NCBI RefSeq assembly: GCF_004403515.1
Contig: NZ_SOHH01000056.1
Location: forward strand, 103,533-167,532
Length of the DNA: 64,000 nt
Source: Cryobacterium fucosi
Lineage (GTDB): Bacteria > Actinomycetota > Actinomycetes > Actinomycetales > Microbacteriaceae
Reading direction: 5' to 3'
Part shown: positions 18,452 to 27,078 of the stretch, in pieces
How the letters are laid out: the number at the start of each line of letters is the position of its first letter
Numbering within the stretch: the stretch's first letter is position 1
Translations under genes and position numbers: made by a program
The notes under the pieces: generated by a model
Seen by the model: the letters and a program-made list of their open reading frames with translations, nothing else
What the model was told of the DNA's origin: nothing
Databases searched by the model: none

Positions 18452-19525
18452 ATGGCATCAACGGAGGACGGCCGAGCCTCGCAGGATGCGAAGCTCGACG
18501 CGCTGCACGAGAAATTGACGGACGCGGTCGAACAACTGGTGTCTGGTGAGGACTGGGCGCGGGCCTTGGCGTTCGCGGCCCGGTTTCGAGCGCGATCCTT
18601 CAACAACACGTTGCTGATCTGGATCCAACACGCCGCGGCTTTCGACGCCAAACTGGTGCCCTCGCCTATGCCGTCGTACGTCGCCGGGTACAAGCAGTGG
18701 CAGCAGCTGGGCCGTCAGGTGCAGAAGGGGCAGCCGGGGTACCAGATCCTCGCGCCGGTGACCGGCCGGTTCGCATCTGCGAACCCGTCTGATCCGGCGT
18801 CGTGGCGGCGACTGAACCGGTCCGAGAAGCCGAAGCCGGGCGAGGTTGCTCGGTCGAAGATGATCGGCGTGCGGCCCGCATACGTGTGGGATGCTTCCCA
18901 GACTGCGGGCGATCCGCTCCCCTCCCCTCCGGCGCCAACACTGCTCGAAGGTGAAGCTCCGGCCGGGCTCTGGGAAGGACTCGCCGCCCAGGTGTATGCC
19001 TCGGGGTTCGACCTGGTTCGTGTTCCAGACGAGGCATCCATCCATGGGGCGAACGGTATGACCGACTACGGCGCGAAGACAGTGTCGGTGAGGGAGAACA
19101 TGGATCCCGCGGCCCAGGCAAAGACCCTCGCTCACGAACTTGGCCACGTGCTCATGCACGGACCTGATCAGCCCGAGGCCCGCCAGCATCGCGGGATCGG
19201 TGAAGTCGAAGCTGAGTCAGTGGCCCTGATGATTGGCGCCGCGCACGGGATGGATACCGCGGGCTACACGATCCCCTACGTTGCGACGTGGGCAGCGCAG
19301 GTCGACGGGAAAGAACCCGTCGAGGTCGTCAAAGCCACCGGCGAGCGCGTGCGAGCAGCGGCATTGCGAATACTCGAACAGCTCGACACCACTCAGATTG
19401 GCAACGGCACTCCCCTGGGCCTCGACCTTGACCCGGCGCAACGGGTGGCGCCAGAACGCCGAGCTGTGGCTATGTATGAAGTCGCCCATCCTGCATCGAC
19501 CCTCGCTGCAACGAGGAGTCTCTGA
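18452..19525 (+). CDS. ArdC-like protein with zinc metallopeptidase domain
   Basis: The N-terminal part (about 15-130) matches ArdC-type single-strand DNA-binding domains (RSFNNTLLIW..., YKQWQQLGRQV, KGQPG). A C-terminal ImmA/IrrE-like peptidase domain has HELGHVLMHG at about 228-237. ArdC proteins protect incoming single-stranded DNA from host restriction during conjugation. The ATG at 18452 follows a clear GGGGAGGAGGG. It is the first gene of the long plus-strand operon downstream of the operator array, which suits an early-acting anti-restriction factor. The peptidase substrate is unknown. Confidence 0.85.
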   Translation: MASTEDGRASQDAKLDALHEKLTDAVEQLVSGEDWARALAFAARFRARSFNNTLLIWIQHAAAFDAKLVPSPMPSYVAGYKQWQQLGRQVQKGQPGYQILAPVTGRFASANPSDPASWRRLNRSEKPKPGEVARSKMIGVRPAYVWDASQTAGDPLPSPPAPTLLEGEAPAGLWEGLAAQVYASGFDLVRVPDEASIHGANGMTDYGAKTVSVRENMDPAAQAKTLAHELGHVLMHGPDQPEARQHRGIGEVEAESVALMIGAAHGMDTAGYTIPYVATWAAQVDGKEPVEVVKATGERVRAAALRILEQLDTTQIGNGTPLGLDLDPAQRVAPERRAVAMYEVAHPASTLAATRSL

Positions 19526-20454
19526 TGCCTGCCGAGCACGGTGCATTTGTTGATACGGCACTACGGGCGGACGCTCGATGGGCGCCCCGCGCGGCGGCCA
19601 TGGCATACGCGGCAGCAGGCATTCCGGTCTTTCCCGTCGCGTCGGATGGGAAAAGGCCACTCACCAAGCACGGCTTCCGCGATGCCAGCACACGCCTTCG
19701 GCAGGTCGAAGAATGGTGGTCTCTGATGCCCAGCTCAAACGTCGGAGTCCCGACTGGCGTCGCCTCCGGTGTCGTCGTCGTTGATATCGACGTGCACGGC
19801 CCCGTGACCGGATATCCCGCGTTCGAACGAGCACAACGTGCAGGGCTCGTCGACGGGTGGGAGGTCCTCGTGCGATCGCCTTCGGGCGGAATGCACGCGT
19901 ACTTCCCGGCCGATTCCGCCGGGGGTCATCGGTCGTGGCAGGCTGCGCGCGCGGGGATCGATTTCCGGGGTGACGGCGGGTACATCATCGTGCCTCCGTC
20001 ACGTCGCTCCATCCACGGGAACCCTGCGGCCTACATCGTCGAGAAGGTGAACCCTGGAGCAACTGCGTTGTTGGATTCGGAACGCCTGAGGGACTTTCTT
20101 GATCCCAGACCCGTCATGCCGTCCGGCGCCTTCACCAGTGCCGCGGATCGGACGGTGGATGTCGGTCGACTCGCGGGCTGGGTCGCCCGACGCCCAAAGG
20201 GCGAACGGAACCACGGGTTGTTCTGGGCCGCCTGCAAGATGGCCGAACACGACATCGCAGGCACCGATGCGCTTGATGCGCTGACTGGTGCAGGTATTCA
20301 CGCGGGGCTCTCGGAACGCGAGATCCTGACGACGGTGCGCTCTGCATATCGAACGGTTCATGGTGCTTCGATGAGCGCATCGGCCGAGAGCCCGACTACA
20401 GCGCCGTTCGATCGTCCCCCGCCCGCCGCCTCACAATCTCGGGTGCTGCGATGA
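19525..20454 (+). CDS. Bifunctional primase-polymerase (AEP prim-pol) domain protein
   Basis: The first about 190 residues show the prim-pol fold of mobile elements: AAAGIPVFPV near the N-terminus, the metal-binding VVVDIDVHG, SPSGGMHAYF and FRGDGGYIIVPPS. The remaining 110 residues lack a recognisable helicase, so this is a short stand-alone form of 309 residues. It probably primes complementary-strand synthesis of the transferred DNA. The ATG overlaps the preceding stop by 1 bp (TGATG), with an ACGAGGAG ribosome site. Its own stop overlaps the DUF2637 gene by 4 bp. Confidence 0.87.
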   Translation: MPAEHGAFVDTALRADARWAPRAAAMAYAAAGIPVFPVASDGKRPLTKHGFRDASTRLRQVEEWWSLMPSSNVGVPTGVASGVVVVDIDVHGPVTGYPAFERAQRAGLVDGWEVLVRSPSGGMHAYFPADSAGGHRSWQAARAGIDFRGDGGYIIVPPSRRSIHGNPAAYIVEKVNPGATALLDSERLRDFLDPRPVMPSGAFTSAADRTVDVGRLAGWVARRPKGERNHGLFWAACKMAEHDIAGTDALDALTGAGIHAGLSEREILTTVRSAYRTVHGASMSASAESPTTAPFDRPPPAASQSRVLR

Positions 20455-21080
20455 GCGGCATAGATGGGCGGCGGTGGGCCGTCGTCACTGCGGTTGCGGG
20501 GACCGTATTCATCGCGGCAGGTGCCTTCTGGCTATCGTTCACTTCACTTGCCGACCTCGCTCGCCGTTCCGGTATCGGGTCCGGGCAAGCTTGGGCTTGG
20601 CCGCTGATTGTCGACGGGATTATCGTCGTCGCAACGGTCGCCGTGGTCGCTCTCGCGGGGAGCCGCGCAGCCTGGTACCCCTGGGCGCTGCTCATTGGCG
20701 GAGCGGTCGTCTCGGTCGCTGCCAACGCCATTCATGCTGTGGTTGCCGCCGATGCCGACGTACCTAGCGTCTTGGCTGCGGCGGTTGCGGCGGTGCCGCC
20801 GGTCGTACTGCTGGCTATCACCCATCTCACCGTCATCCTCACCCGGTCCGACCTCGCCTCCGAGACTCTGGCAACCGTCGTCGCGAACGGCGACCTCGAC
20901 CTGGTGGAAGGCGTCGAATCCGACCCGGGCCGTCGGACACACGCGGCCAAGCTTCGTGATGAAGGTTGGTCGAACAAGAAAATTGCCCGCGAGCTGAGCG
21001 TGCACCCTTCGACGGTGGGCCGCTGGTTCGCAGCCGAGCACCTCAATAACGACACAACGAAAGTGGAGGACCACGCATGA
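20451..21080 (+). CDS. DUF2637 membrane protein with C-terminal HTH
   Basis: The first 130 residues hold four hydrophobic segments in the DUF2637 pattern (including SGQAWAWPLIVDG), a family common on actinobacterial plasmids and ICEs and linked to transfer or spread functions. Residues about 163-190 form a resolvase/RNA-polymerase-like helix-turn-helix (DEGWSNKKIARELSVHPSTV), predicted cytosolic. A membrane-tethered DNA-binding protein could dock the element at the membrane. Its ends overlap both neighbours by 4 bp. Confidence 0.82.
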   Translation: MSGIDGRRWAVVTAVAGTVFIAAGAFWLSFTSLADLARRSGIGSGQAWAWPLIVDGIIVVATVAVVALAGSRAAWYPWALLIGGAVVSVAANAIHAVVAADADVPSVLAAAVAAVPPVVLLAITHLTVILTRSDLASETLATVVANGDLDLVEGVESDPGRRTHAAKLRDEGWSNKKIARELSVHPSTVGRWFAAEHLNNDTTKVEDHA

Positions 21081-21487
21081 AGGCTGAGGAGGGTGACGCT
21101 CGACGCTCCGATGCGCTGAGCGGTGACATCACCGGGGCAACTGGCACACCGGATGCGATCGAAGCGTCGGTTACCGACAGGTCGCGGCTCCACCGGGTAG
21201 TTGATCCGGCTGCCCGATACGGGCGCGGGGTGGAGTGGGTGCGCCCCACCGACCTGCTCGTCCGCAGCGGCTCCCGAGTCGCTGGGGCGGGAATCGACTT
21301 GCAGGCGGAGCTTGCCCGACGTGTCCGGCAAGCTACTTCTTCGAGCACCCGTGCGATGTCGGTGCGTGCGAAGAGGCTGCCGCCCGTGTCGGCGTTCGGA
21401 CGCCAGAGCGGACGGCAGAGCGGACGGCAGAGCGGACGGCAGAGCGGACGGCACAGTTTGGATCGGGGCGCGGTCGGGATGTCCTGA
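21077..21487 (+). CDS. Small basic protein with GRQS tetrapeptide repeats
   Basis: No family recognised. The 136-residue protein starts 4 bp inside the DUF2637 gene (ATGA), so it is probably expressed. The first 110 residues are mixed. The C-terminal region carries five tandem GRQS-type tetrapeptides (the first following F, the last GRHS), encoded by 12-bp tandem DNA repeats. The arginine-rich repeats would suit nucleic-acid binding, but this is speculation. About 100 bp separate it from the next gene. Confidence 0.6.
   Translation: MKAEEGDARRSDALSGDITGATGTPDAIEASVTDRSRLHRVVDPAARYGRGVEWVRPTDLLVRSGSRVAGAGIDLQAELARRVRQATSSSTRAMSVRAKRLPPVSAFGRQSGRQSGRQSGRQSGRHSLDRGAVGMS
21397..21456 (+). repeat. 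Five tandem 12-bp repeats, unit CGGACGGCAGAG
   Basis: Units start at 21397, 21409, 21421, 21433 and 21445. The middle three are identical; the first and last each differ by one base. Being a multiple of three, the array changes only the number of GRQS units in the encoded protein, so copy-number variation between strains would be tolerated. Confidence 0.9.
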
Positions 21488-21590
21488 CCCGGTTTGGACC
21501 TGTCAGCCGATGATGCGCAGCCCACGATCGACCATCAGCTCCTCAGCCGGGGAGTGGGCGCGCACCTGCCTGCCAGGAGGTGCCACCATC

Positions 21591-22445
21591 ATGACAACCA
21601 CGACGAGGCGACCGGAAGCCGCCGAAGACTTCATGACTAGCGAGGGCCTGCGCTCGATCCTCAATCGACTCCACGCCGCAGGCACGCGTGCGTGGGAGTA
21701 CGATCGCGTTGCCGCTGACCTCGTCGCATACGCGGCCGACAAGTACGCAGCCCTCGCACGCAAACACGGTCTCGACCCGTGGGAGGCGGCGAGCGCCGCA
21801 TTCGAGGTAATGCGTTCCGGGTCCACGCGAACCGCGAACGATCCGTGGGCGGTAATCACGCACGCGGTCCGGATCACCTGCATTGCCGAAGAGCGGGGCC
21901 AAGGGTTGCTCTGCTCCACGCATCAGGCGCGTCGTCCACACGTATCTGTTTTTCACGATCCCGAGCGCATCTCTGATCGCGAGACTCCCCTCTCGGACTA
22001 TCACCCCGCATTCCAAGTCACCGACGAGCCCGACATCGATGCAGAGAAAATGGACGCTGACGAGACACGCTCAGAGGTCTCGGCGCTCGCAGCAGTCGAC
22101 GACTGCGTCGCGTTGTTCACCGGCCTCGGGTGGCCGCCCGACACCGCACGTACCTCGATCGAGCACGTTTGCGCTGCGCTCGCGAAGGCCGGATCCCGAG
22201 CATCCGCTTATGAGTTGCTTCGGCGCGACAAGCATGCGCGAGCGTTCCTCGATCTACCTGCCGACTCGTGGTCGACGCTACTCAGGACCTTGCTCGGGAA
22301 CCCGCACCCGGCGCTCCAAGCGACCGCGGCAGGCCGCGGCGTGCTGCTACGGCTGGTGATCGGCGAGTCAGTGCAGTCGATTCTGCGCGACGACGATCTG
22401 ATCCTTTCCATCGTCGTGACCGCCCCGAGTGGATGCGGTGCGTGA
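21591..22445 (+). CDS. Hypothetical ICE protein between the GRQS gene and parB-like gene
   Basis: A 284-residue protein of unknown function. The ATG at 21591 follows AGGAGG by about 10 bp, and the open frame upstream of it looks non-coding. It is mostly helical in composition, with SEGLRSILNRLHAAGTRAWEY near the N-terminus and no signal peptide or membrane segment. The stop overlaps the ATG of the ParB-like gene (TGATG). Its position among replication and partition genes suggests an accessory DNA-processing role; no catalytic motif supports a more specific guess. Confidence 0.72.
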   Translation: MTTTTRRPEAAEDFMTSEGLRSILNRLHAAGTRAWEYDRVAADLVAYAADKYAALARKHGLDPWEAASAAFEVMRSGSTRTANDPWAVITHAVRITCIAEERGQGLLCSTHQARRPHVSVFHDPERISDRETPLSDYHPAFQVTDEPDIDAEKMDADETRSEVSALAAVDDCVALFTGLGWPPDTARTSIEHVCAALAKAGSRASAYELLRRDKHARAFLDLPADSWSTLLRTLLGNPHPALQATAAGRGVLLRLVIGESVQSILRDDDLILSIVVTAPSGCGA

Positions 22446-23461
22446 TGGGCGGTGAGCAAGGACACATCGAACTCGATCGTGCGGTCTCCTCCATCCAGAT
22501 CGGAATTCGCCATCGCACCGACCTCGGGGATATCGATACGCTCGTCGCTTCCATCGAGCGCGACGGCCTCTTGCAACCAATCACCGTCACTCCCGACGGC
22601 GTGCTCGTGTGCGGGGCCCGCCGGTTAGCCGCGATCAAGAACCTCGGCTGGATAACCGTCAAGGTGTGGGTGCGATCCGGCATCTCGGGGCAGCTCGCGC
22701 ATCTCCTTGCCGAGCAGGACGACAACGTGCTCCACAAGCCGCTCACCCAATTGGAGAATGCCACGCTCTACCGCGAGATCAAGAAAGTCATGACCGAAGA
22801 CGCCGCCAGACGACAGGAAGCGACGCGGTTCAGCAGCGAGCACCAGCCAGGCAATGACGGTCACACAAATTTTGCGGTGCCGTCGTCGCGGCTTGGCGAA
22901 GCACGTAAGCAAGCAGCGACGATGATCCCCGGCGGCGCATCCCACACAACGCTGGAGAAGATCACCTGGCTCCAGGAGATTGCCGCCGACGCCATTCAGC
23001 CAGAGTCGGTGCGGGTGCAAGCTGCCATCGAGCTGGAGCTGATCAAGGCGGGCGGCCCGGTGCATCCGTCATACGAACGGATGCGTGATCTGAGCATGGC
23101 GACTGATGTGAACCGGGTGGATGCCATTGCGCTGCTTTCCGAAGAAGCGCTCGCGCGGGCCAAGGGCATGCAAAAGCGTTCAGCGAAACAGCATCGGCCC
23201 GCCGTGCACACTGAGGAAGTGCCGCCGGAGCGATGGCGTCCCAGCGCGTTCTCTCGCACGTGGCGGGAGTTCGCCGGATGGTGGGATCATTTCGACCCGG
23301 CCGAACTTGCGAAGCAACTCAGTGATGCCGAGATCCAGGAGTTCTTCACCGTCGTCGACGATGCCATCCGTTTTAGCGATCTGATTCGGGCGGTCCTAGA
23401 AGAGTCGACTGCCACTGGCAGCGAATCGAGCGACCAGGGTCCGAGGCTGCGACTGATCTGA
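22445..23461 (+). CDS. ParB-like nuclease/CTPase-domain protein
   Basis: The N-terminal ParB/Srx-type domain is visible as IQIGIRHRTDLGDIDTLVASIERDGLLQPITV followed by LVCGARRLAAIKNLGW, where GxRR is the ParB nucleotide-binding signature. The central region lacks a clear centromere-binding HTH but has QLENATLYREI as in ParB/Spo0J relatives. The roughly 170-residue C-terminus is unassigned. No ParA partner lies beside it, so it may act in regulation, oriT binding or partition. The start at 22445 overlaps the previous stop. 338 residues. Confidence 0.83.
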   Translation: MGGEQGHIELDRAVSSIQIGIRHRTDLGDIDTLVASIERDGLLQPITVTPDGVLVCGARRLAAIKNLGWITVKVWVRSGISGQLAHLLAEQDDNVLHKPLTQLENATLYREIKKVMTEDAARRQEATRFSSEHQPGNDGHTNFAVPSSRLGEARKQAATMIPGGASHTTLEKITWLQEIAADAIQPESVRVQAAIELELIKAGGPVHPSYERMRDLSMATDVNRVDAIALLSEEALARAKGMQKRSAKQHRPAVHTEEVPPERWRPSAFSRTWREFAGWWDHFDPAELAKQLSDAEIQEFFTVVDDAIRFSDLIRAVLEESTATGSESSDQGPRLRLI

Positions 23462-23467
23462 TGCGCG

Positions 23468-24175
23468 GTGGCTGATGCGCACCTGGTGGGCATGAAGTCT
23501 TCGCTTGATCCCCGTGTTCACCGCCGACTCATCGCGCTTATTGCTGCAGGTGCCCTCGTGCTCATCATGGCCGTGGTCGGGATTTACGGCCTCGTTGCTG
23601 GACACCAAGACTCTGCCACGCCGAAGCCGATCACGACCGGGACCACGACTGCGCCCTCGACGTCCGTACCCTCCCCCGTTTCGACACCGCAATTGTCCGC
23701 GATTCCGCATAGTCGCGATCCCGAGAAGTTTGCACAGAGCGTCGCCAATGCACTCTTCACTTGGGATACCGGCAGCGGGTTCATGCCGCTGGATTACACC
23801 GTCGTCATCCTCGATGTCGGCGACCCATCGGGTACCGAGCAGGCCGGGCTCGCCTCCGACGTCGCAACCTATCTCCCCACACGGGAAGCCTGGGTCGACC
23901 TACGCCGGTACGCCACAACACAGTCCTTGACCATCGAGGCAATGTATGTCCCCGATGCCTGGGCTGGCGCGGTTGCGCAGGCGCGGCCGGGGCAGCTGCC
24001 GCCGGGTGCCGCGGCGTACACGATCGAGGGCACTCGACACCGTGAAGGTATCTGGAATGGCCAACCCACCAGCACGGACTCTGCGGTGTCGTTCACCGCG
24101 TTCGTGGCATGCCCGCCCGACGGAGACCCCTGCTACCTATTGCGACTCTCTCAGCTCGACAACCCGCTGAAGTAA
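23468..24175 (+). CDS. Single-pass membrane protein, possible VirB8/TcpC-like T4SS subunit
   Basis: One transmembrane segment (about 20-45, RLIALIAAGALVLIMAVVGI) is followed by a Thr/Pro/Ser-rich linker and an extracellular domain of about 150 residues. This topology and its place directly upstream of T4SS genes fit VirB8/TcpC/OrfG-type subunits of Gram-positive conjugation systems, but no diagnostic motif was recognised. The start is GTG 23468 or ATG 23492. The gene begins 6 bp after the ParB-like stop. Confidence 0.6.
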   Translation: MADAHLVGMKSSLDPRVHRRLIALIAAGALVLIMAVVGIYGLVAGHQDSATPKPITTGTTTAPSTSVPSPVSTPQLSAIPHSRDPEKFAQSVANALFTWDTGSGFMPLDYTVVILDVGDPSGTEQAGLASDVATYLPTREAWVDLRRYATTQSLTIEAMYVPDAWAGAVAQARPGQLPPGAAAYTIEGTRHREGIWNGQPTSTDSAVSFTAFVACPPDGDPCYLLRLSQLDNPLK

Positions 24176-24190
24176 CGGGGGTGAATAATC

Positions 24191-25411
24191 ATGTTGAAGA
24201 AGCTCGCAGGCCTCGCGCTCGCACTCACATGCCTCGCCCCGTCACTGGGCCTCATCACGGTCGGACTCGTGATGAACCCCGCCGGTATCGCGTACTGCAT
24301 GACGCCCGGTGCGGGGATCTCGGTGAGTAACCTGCCGGACTCGCTCATCGTGACCACGGCGGCAGGTGAGACGTTCACGCTGAACAAGCGGCAGCTCACG
24401 CACGCCGTGACGATCATCACTGAAGGATCAAAGATAGATGGCGTCACGCGTAACGCTCTCCAGATCTCGCTCATGGCGACATTAACCGAGTCGACACTGC
24501 GGCAGCTCGCCAATACCGGCACATACCCGGAGTCCGCGAATTTCCCAAACGACGGCAATGGTGGAGATCACGACAGCCTCGGGCTCTTCCAGATGCGCCC
24601 GCAAGCAGGATGGGGCACGGTCGCCGAGCTGATGGACCCTAAGTATCAGGTCGTTGCATTCTTCGGAGGACCGACCGGACCGAACTACCCTTCACCGCGC
24701 GGGCTTCTCGACATTCCCGGATGGCAGACCATGGGCAAGGGCGAAGCTGCCCAAGCCGTCGAGGTCAGCGGATTCCCTGACCGATACAACAACTACGCAC
24801 CTGTGGCCGAGACGATTCTCGCAACACTCACCGGCGCCACTGGCTCTGGCTCTGGCTCTGGCGGAGCGCAGCCGGTCACGGTCACGGTCACGGCTGAGAC
24901 TTCGCGAGTCGTGTTCCCGCTGCCAGAGGGCGTCTGGGTACAGTCAGATCATTTCGGGCCCAGGATCGATCCGATCAACGGCGAACGTCGCTTCCACTCC
25001 GGAATCGACCTCGCAGCGCCCGACGGCACGCCAATTCTTGCGGCTGCCGACGGTACGGTCACCGTAGCCGAGTACACCGACTCCGGAGGCGGAGTCATTG
25101 TCATCGAGCACCGCATTGACGGGCAGACGGTCGCGACCGCTTACAGACATATGTGGCAGACAGGCATCCACGTCACGGTTGGCCAGAAGGTAACCGCTGG
25201 GCAGCACATTGGCGATGTTGGCTCATCCGGGCATTCAACCGGTCCCCACCTTCACTTCGAGGTCCGACCGGGCGGCACCAACTCTGACGCAATCGACCCG
25301 GCTGGATGGCTCAACGATCACGATGCTGCCAACCTTCCCGAGCCCGCTGGCGGCATCGCCAGCGGGTGCAACCCGTCGAATGATGAGGCGATGACGGGAG
25401 CCGCGGGATGA
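24191..25411 (+). CDS. Bifunctional cell-wall hydrolase (VirB1-like), lytic and M23 peptidase domains
   Basis: A signal peptide or anchor is present (MLKKLAGLALALTCLAPSLG). An NlpC-independent muramidase-like N-domain (about 70-215) contains ALQISLMATLTEST and DSLGLFQMRP, typical of lytic transglycosylase-like T4SS proteins. After a GSGSGSG linker encoded by TCTGGC repeats, an M23 (LytM) endopeptidase domain shows HSGIDLAAPDGTPI and the HLHF motif. It should open the thick actinobacterial peptidoglycan for the conjugation channel. Its stop overlaps the next gene by 4 bp. Confidence 0.87.
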   Translation: MLKKLAGLALALTCLAPSLGLITVGLVMNPAGIAYCMTPGAGISVSNLPDSLIVTTAAGETFTLNKRQLTHAVTIITEGSKIDGVTRNALQISLMATLTESTLRQLANTGTYPESANFPNDGNGGDHDSLGLFQMRPQAGWGTVAELMDPKYQVVAFFGGPTGPNYPSPRGLLDIPGWQTMGKGEAAQAVEVSGFPDRYNNYAPVAETILATLTGATGSGSGSGGAQPVTVTVTAETSRVVFPLPEGVWVQSDHFGPRIDPINGERRFHSGIDLAAPDGTPILAAADGTVTVAEYTDSGGGVIVIEHRIDGQTVATAYRHMWQTGIHVTVGQKVTAGQHIGDVGSSGHSTGPHLHFEVRPGGTNSDAIDPAGWLNDHDAANLPEPAGGIASGCNPSNDEAMTGAAG

Positions 25412-25674
25412 ATGTGTTCCCCGACTTCGGCAGCCTGGGCGGCATAGGTGAGCTCAAGGCAGTCATCGGCGCGGCCTTAACTCTCGTGCTGATCGTGGCG
25501 GTGCTCATGATCATCGTCAGCGCAATCATCTGGGCCGTCGCCACCTCGACCGGCAACCACGCTGTCGCTTCGAAGGCCCGCGGCGGCCTTCTCGTCGCGC
25601 TCGGCGCGGCGGCTCTCGCCGGTGCAGGCGTTGCGTGGATGAACTGGCTCATCGATCTTGGCGGCCAGCTGTAG
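25408..25674 (+). CDS. Small two-TM membrane protein, DUF6112-like (VirB2-like candidate)
   Basis: This 88-residue protein has two hydrophobic helices (TLVLIVAVLMIIVSAIIWAV and LLVALGAAALAGAGVAW) separated by a basic loop. It resembles the DUF6112-type small subunits found in actinobacterial T4SS operons and is a candidate for the VirB2/TrbC pilin position. A second, related gene lies at 26724-27044. Its 3' end overlaps the antisense HEPN gene by 26 bp. The start overlaps the cell-wall hydrolase stop (ATGA). Confidence 0.75.
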   Translation: MNVFPDFGSLGGIGELKAVIGAALTLVLIVAVLMIIVSAIIWAVATSTGNHAVASKARGGLLVALGAAALAGAGVAWMNWLIDLGGQL

Positions 25675-26554
25675 CGGTGGAACCATCCTCCACGACAGCC
25701 TGATCAGCATCAGCTCGTTGCACCTCGCACTGATCGAGCAACCGCGCCAAGTAGCTGTAAGCAGCAAGACGCTCCATCGCCTCCTGCTCCGAAAGCTCGA
25801 TCCTCGTGTGTGTCGTCACATTCCGCACTGTCAGGTTGAGCCCCGTCGCGAGAGCGTTCAAGGCCTTGCCCAACGGTTCAAGACCACCGCGCATACTCTT
25901 CGTCGTCTTGTCATCACGATCACCAGGCCACACAAGCTTTGCCGCGCCCGGCTTCGGATCGCCCGGGGAAAGCGTCTGTTGCCAAAACACCGTGTCATCC
26001 ACGTTATTTCGTCCTAGCTTCTCTTTCCAGTGGACAGTGAGCCCCTCTGCCGCTTCCCTCACCGCGACACGAAACTGGTGGGTGGTCCACTGGGTAGCGG
26101 CGCCAGTCCAGACAACCGGGTGAAACTGTGCGGGTGCGAACGTTGGTAGGTCGGAATCAGATGCGGCATCCGCATCCGTGATCATCGCGTTGAGCCGACC
26201 TCGCACGTTCGCTGCAGTCATGCGAACATCGCGAGGCGCAATCGGCGCTTTGGGAGAAGACATAAAGGACCAATTGGCGACTGGGTCAATTGCACCGAGC
26301 CCCGCAATAAAAATGTAGGCGCCGGTAACGGCTACCGCCCGCGAGGCAATCCCAGCTGCCTCTGCGAGGTCTAGTTCTCGGAGCCGCACAAGATTGGGAT
26401 CGACCCCGTCCTTCGCCCACACTGTCGGCAGTAGTCCACGCGAGGACATGTGATTCCCCTCGACTTGCGTGTCCATCCACTCGTCGAACGCCTTCTCAAA
26501 GCGATTGACGGCCTCAAGCAGTCTGTTCAAGTAGTCAACGCTGTACTCACTCAC
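25649..26554 (-). CDS. TIGR02391/Ymh-like protein with HEPN-type RX4H motif
   Basis: The C-terminal region (about 140-275) fits the TIGR02391 (Ymh) pattern: FHPVVWTGAATQW, FRVAVREAAEGL, then RNVTTH at 244-249, the R-x4-H signature of HEPN RNases, and a following helical AAYSYLARLLDQCEV. The N-terminal half has a coiled-coil-like start and a moderately hydrophobic stretch near residue 85. A toxin or abortive-infection role is inferred from HEPN families. It runs antisense to the T4SS operon, wedged between two paralogous small membrane genes, and overlaps one of them at the 3' end. It looks like later-acquired cargo. Confidence 0.68.
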   Translation of the reverse strand: MSEYSVDYLNRLLEAVNRFEKAFDEWMDTQVEGNHMSSRGLLPTVWAKDGVDPNLVRLRELDLAEAAGIASRAVAVTGAYIFIAGLGAIDPVANWSFMSSPKAPIAPRDVRMTAANVRGRLNAMITDADAASDSDLPTFAPAQFHPVVWTGAATQWTTHQFRVAVREAAEGLTVHWKEKLGRNNVDDTVFWQQTLSPGDPKPGAAKLVWPGDRDDKTTKSMRGGLEPLGKALNALATGLNLTVRNVTTHTRIELSEQEAMERLAAYSYLARLLDQCEVQRADADQAVVEDGSTATAGRQDR

Positions 26555-26723
26555 CTCGTTGTTACCAACCTTCCACGACGAAGCTCCTACGGGCAGCCGC
26601 CCATTTGATGGCCATCGTATGTAGAGCCACCGACATCGACGTTGGTGAAGAGCCGTGCACCTGGCTGACGACCATGTTTCGCCTCCACCTGGACTCGGGT
26701 GGTCCTACGCCAAGGAGCACATC

Positions 26724-27044
26724 GTGTTCGATCTCGTCTCAACTCTCGCCCAGGTGCCAGCGCTTGTTCCCATGGACATCGACATCACCCCGAACGATTC
26801 GGGATTGCCGGGCATTGCTCAGCTGCGCACCATCGTCGGGGCGGTCATGACGATCGGCCTGATCCTGTCCGTGCTCGCGCTGATCGTGTCAGCGATCGTG
26901 TGGGGCCTCGGGTCGAACTCCTCGAACCCGCATCTCGCGAGTCGCGGCAAGGTCGGCGTGCTGATCTCCTGTGGCGCAGCGGTGATCTGTGGGGCATCGG
27001 TAACGCTTATCAACTTCTTCTGGAACGTCGGCCAGCAGGTCTGA
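26724..27044 (+). CDS. Second small two-TM T4SS protein, DUF6112-like
   Basis: This 106-residue protein is related to the 88-residue one at 25408 (shared pattern: VG/IGA..T..L.L..V.ALIVSAI.WG/A......H..AS.GK.G.L......A...GA). It has two hydrophobic segments, and the extra N-terminus DLVSTLAQVPALVPMDIDI may be a short signal. The GTG at 26724 is chosen from AAGGAG 8 bp upstream. It probably forms part of the T4SS channel or pilus. It restarts the plus-strand operon after the antisense HEPN gene, so a promoter may lie in 26555-26723. Confidence 0.78.
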   Translation: MFDLVSTLAQVPALVPMDIDITPNDSGLPGIAQLRTIVGAVMTIGLILSVLALIVSAIVWGLGSNSSNPHLASRGKVGVLISCGAAVICGASVTLINFFWNVGQQV

Positions 27045-27078
27045 TATCCACCCGTAGCTACCCGGAAAGGGGTTCGTG

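Noticed and set aside
21397..21456. Possible CRISPR-like array
   Set aside because: 12-bp units with no spacers, in frame inside a gene.
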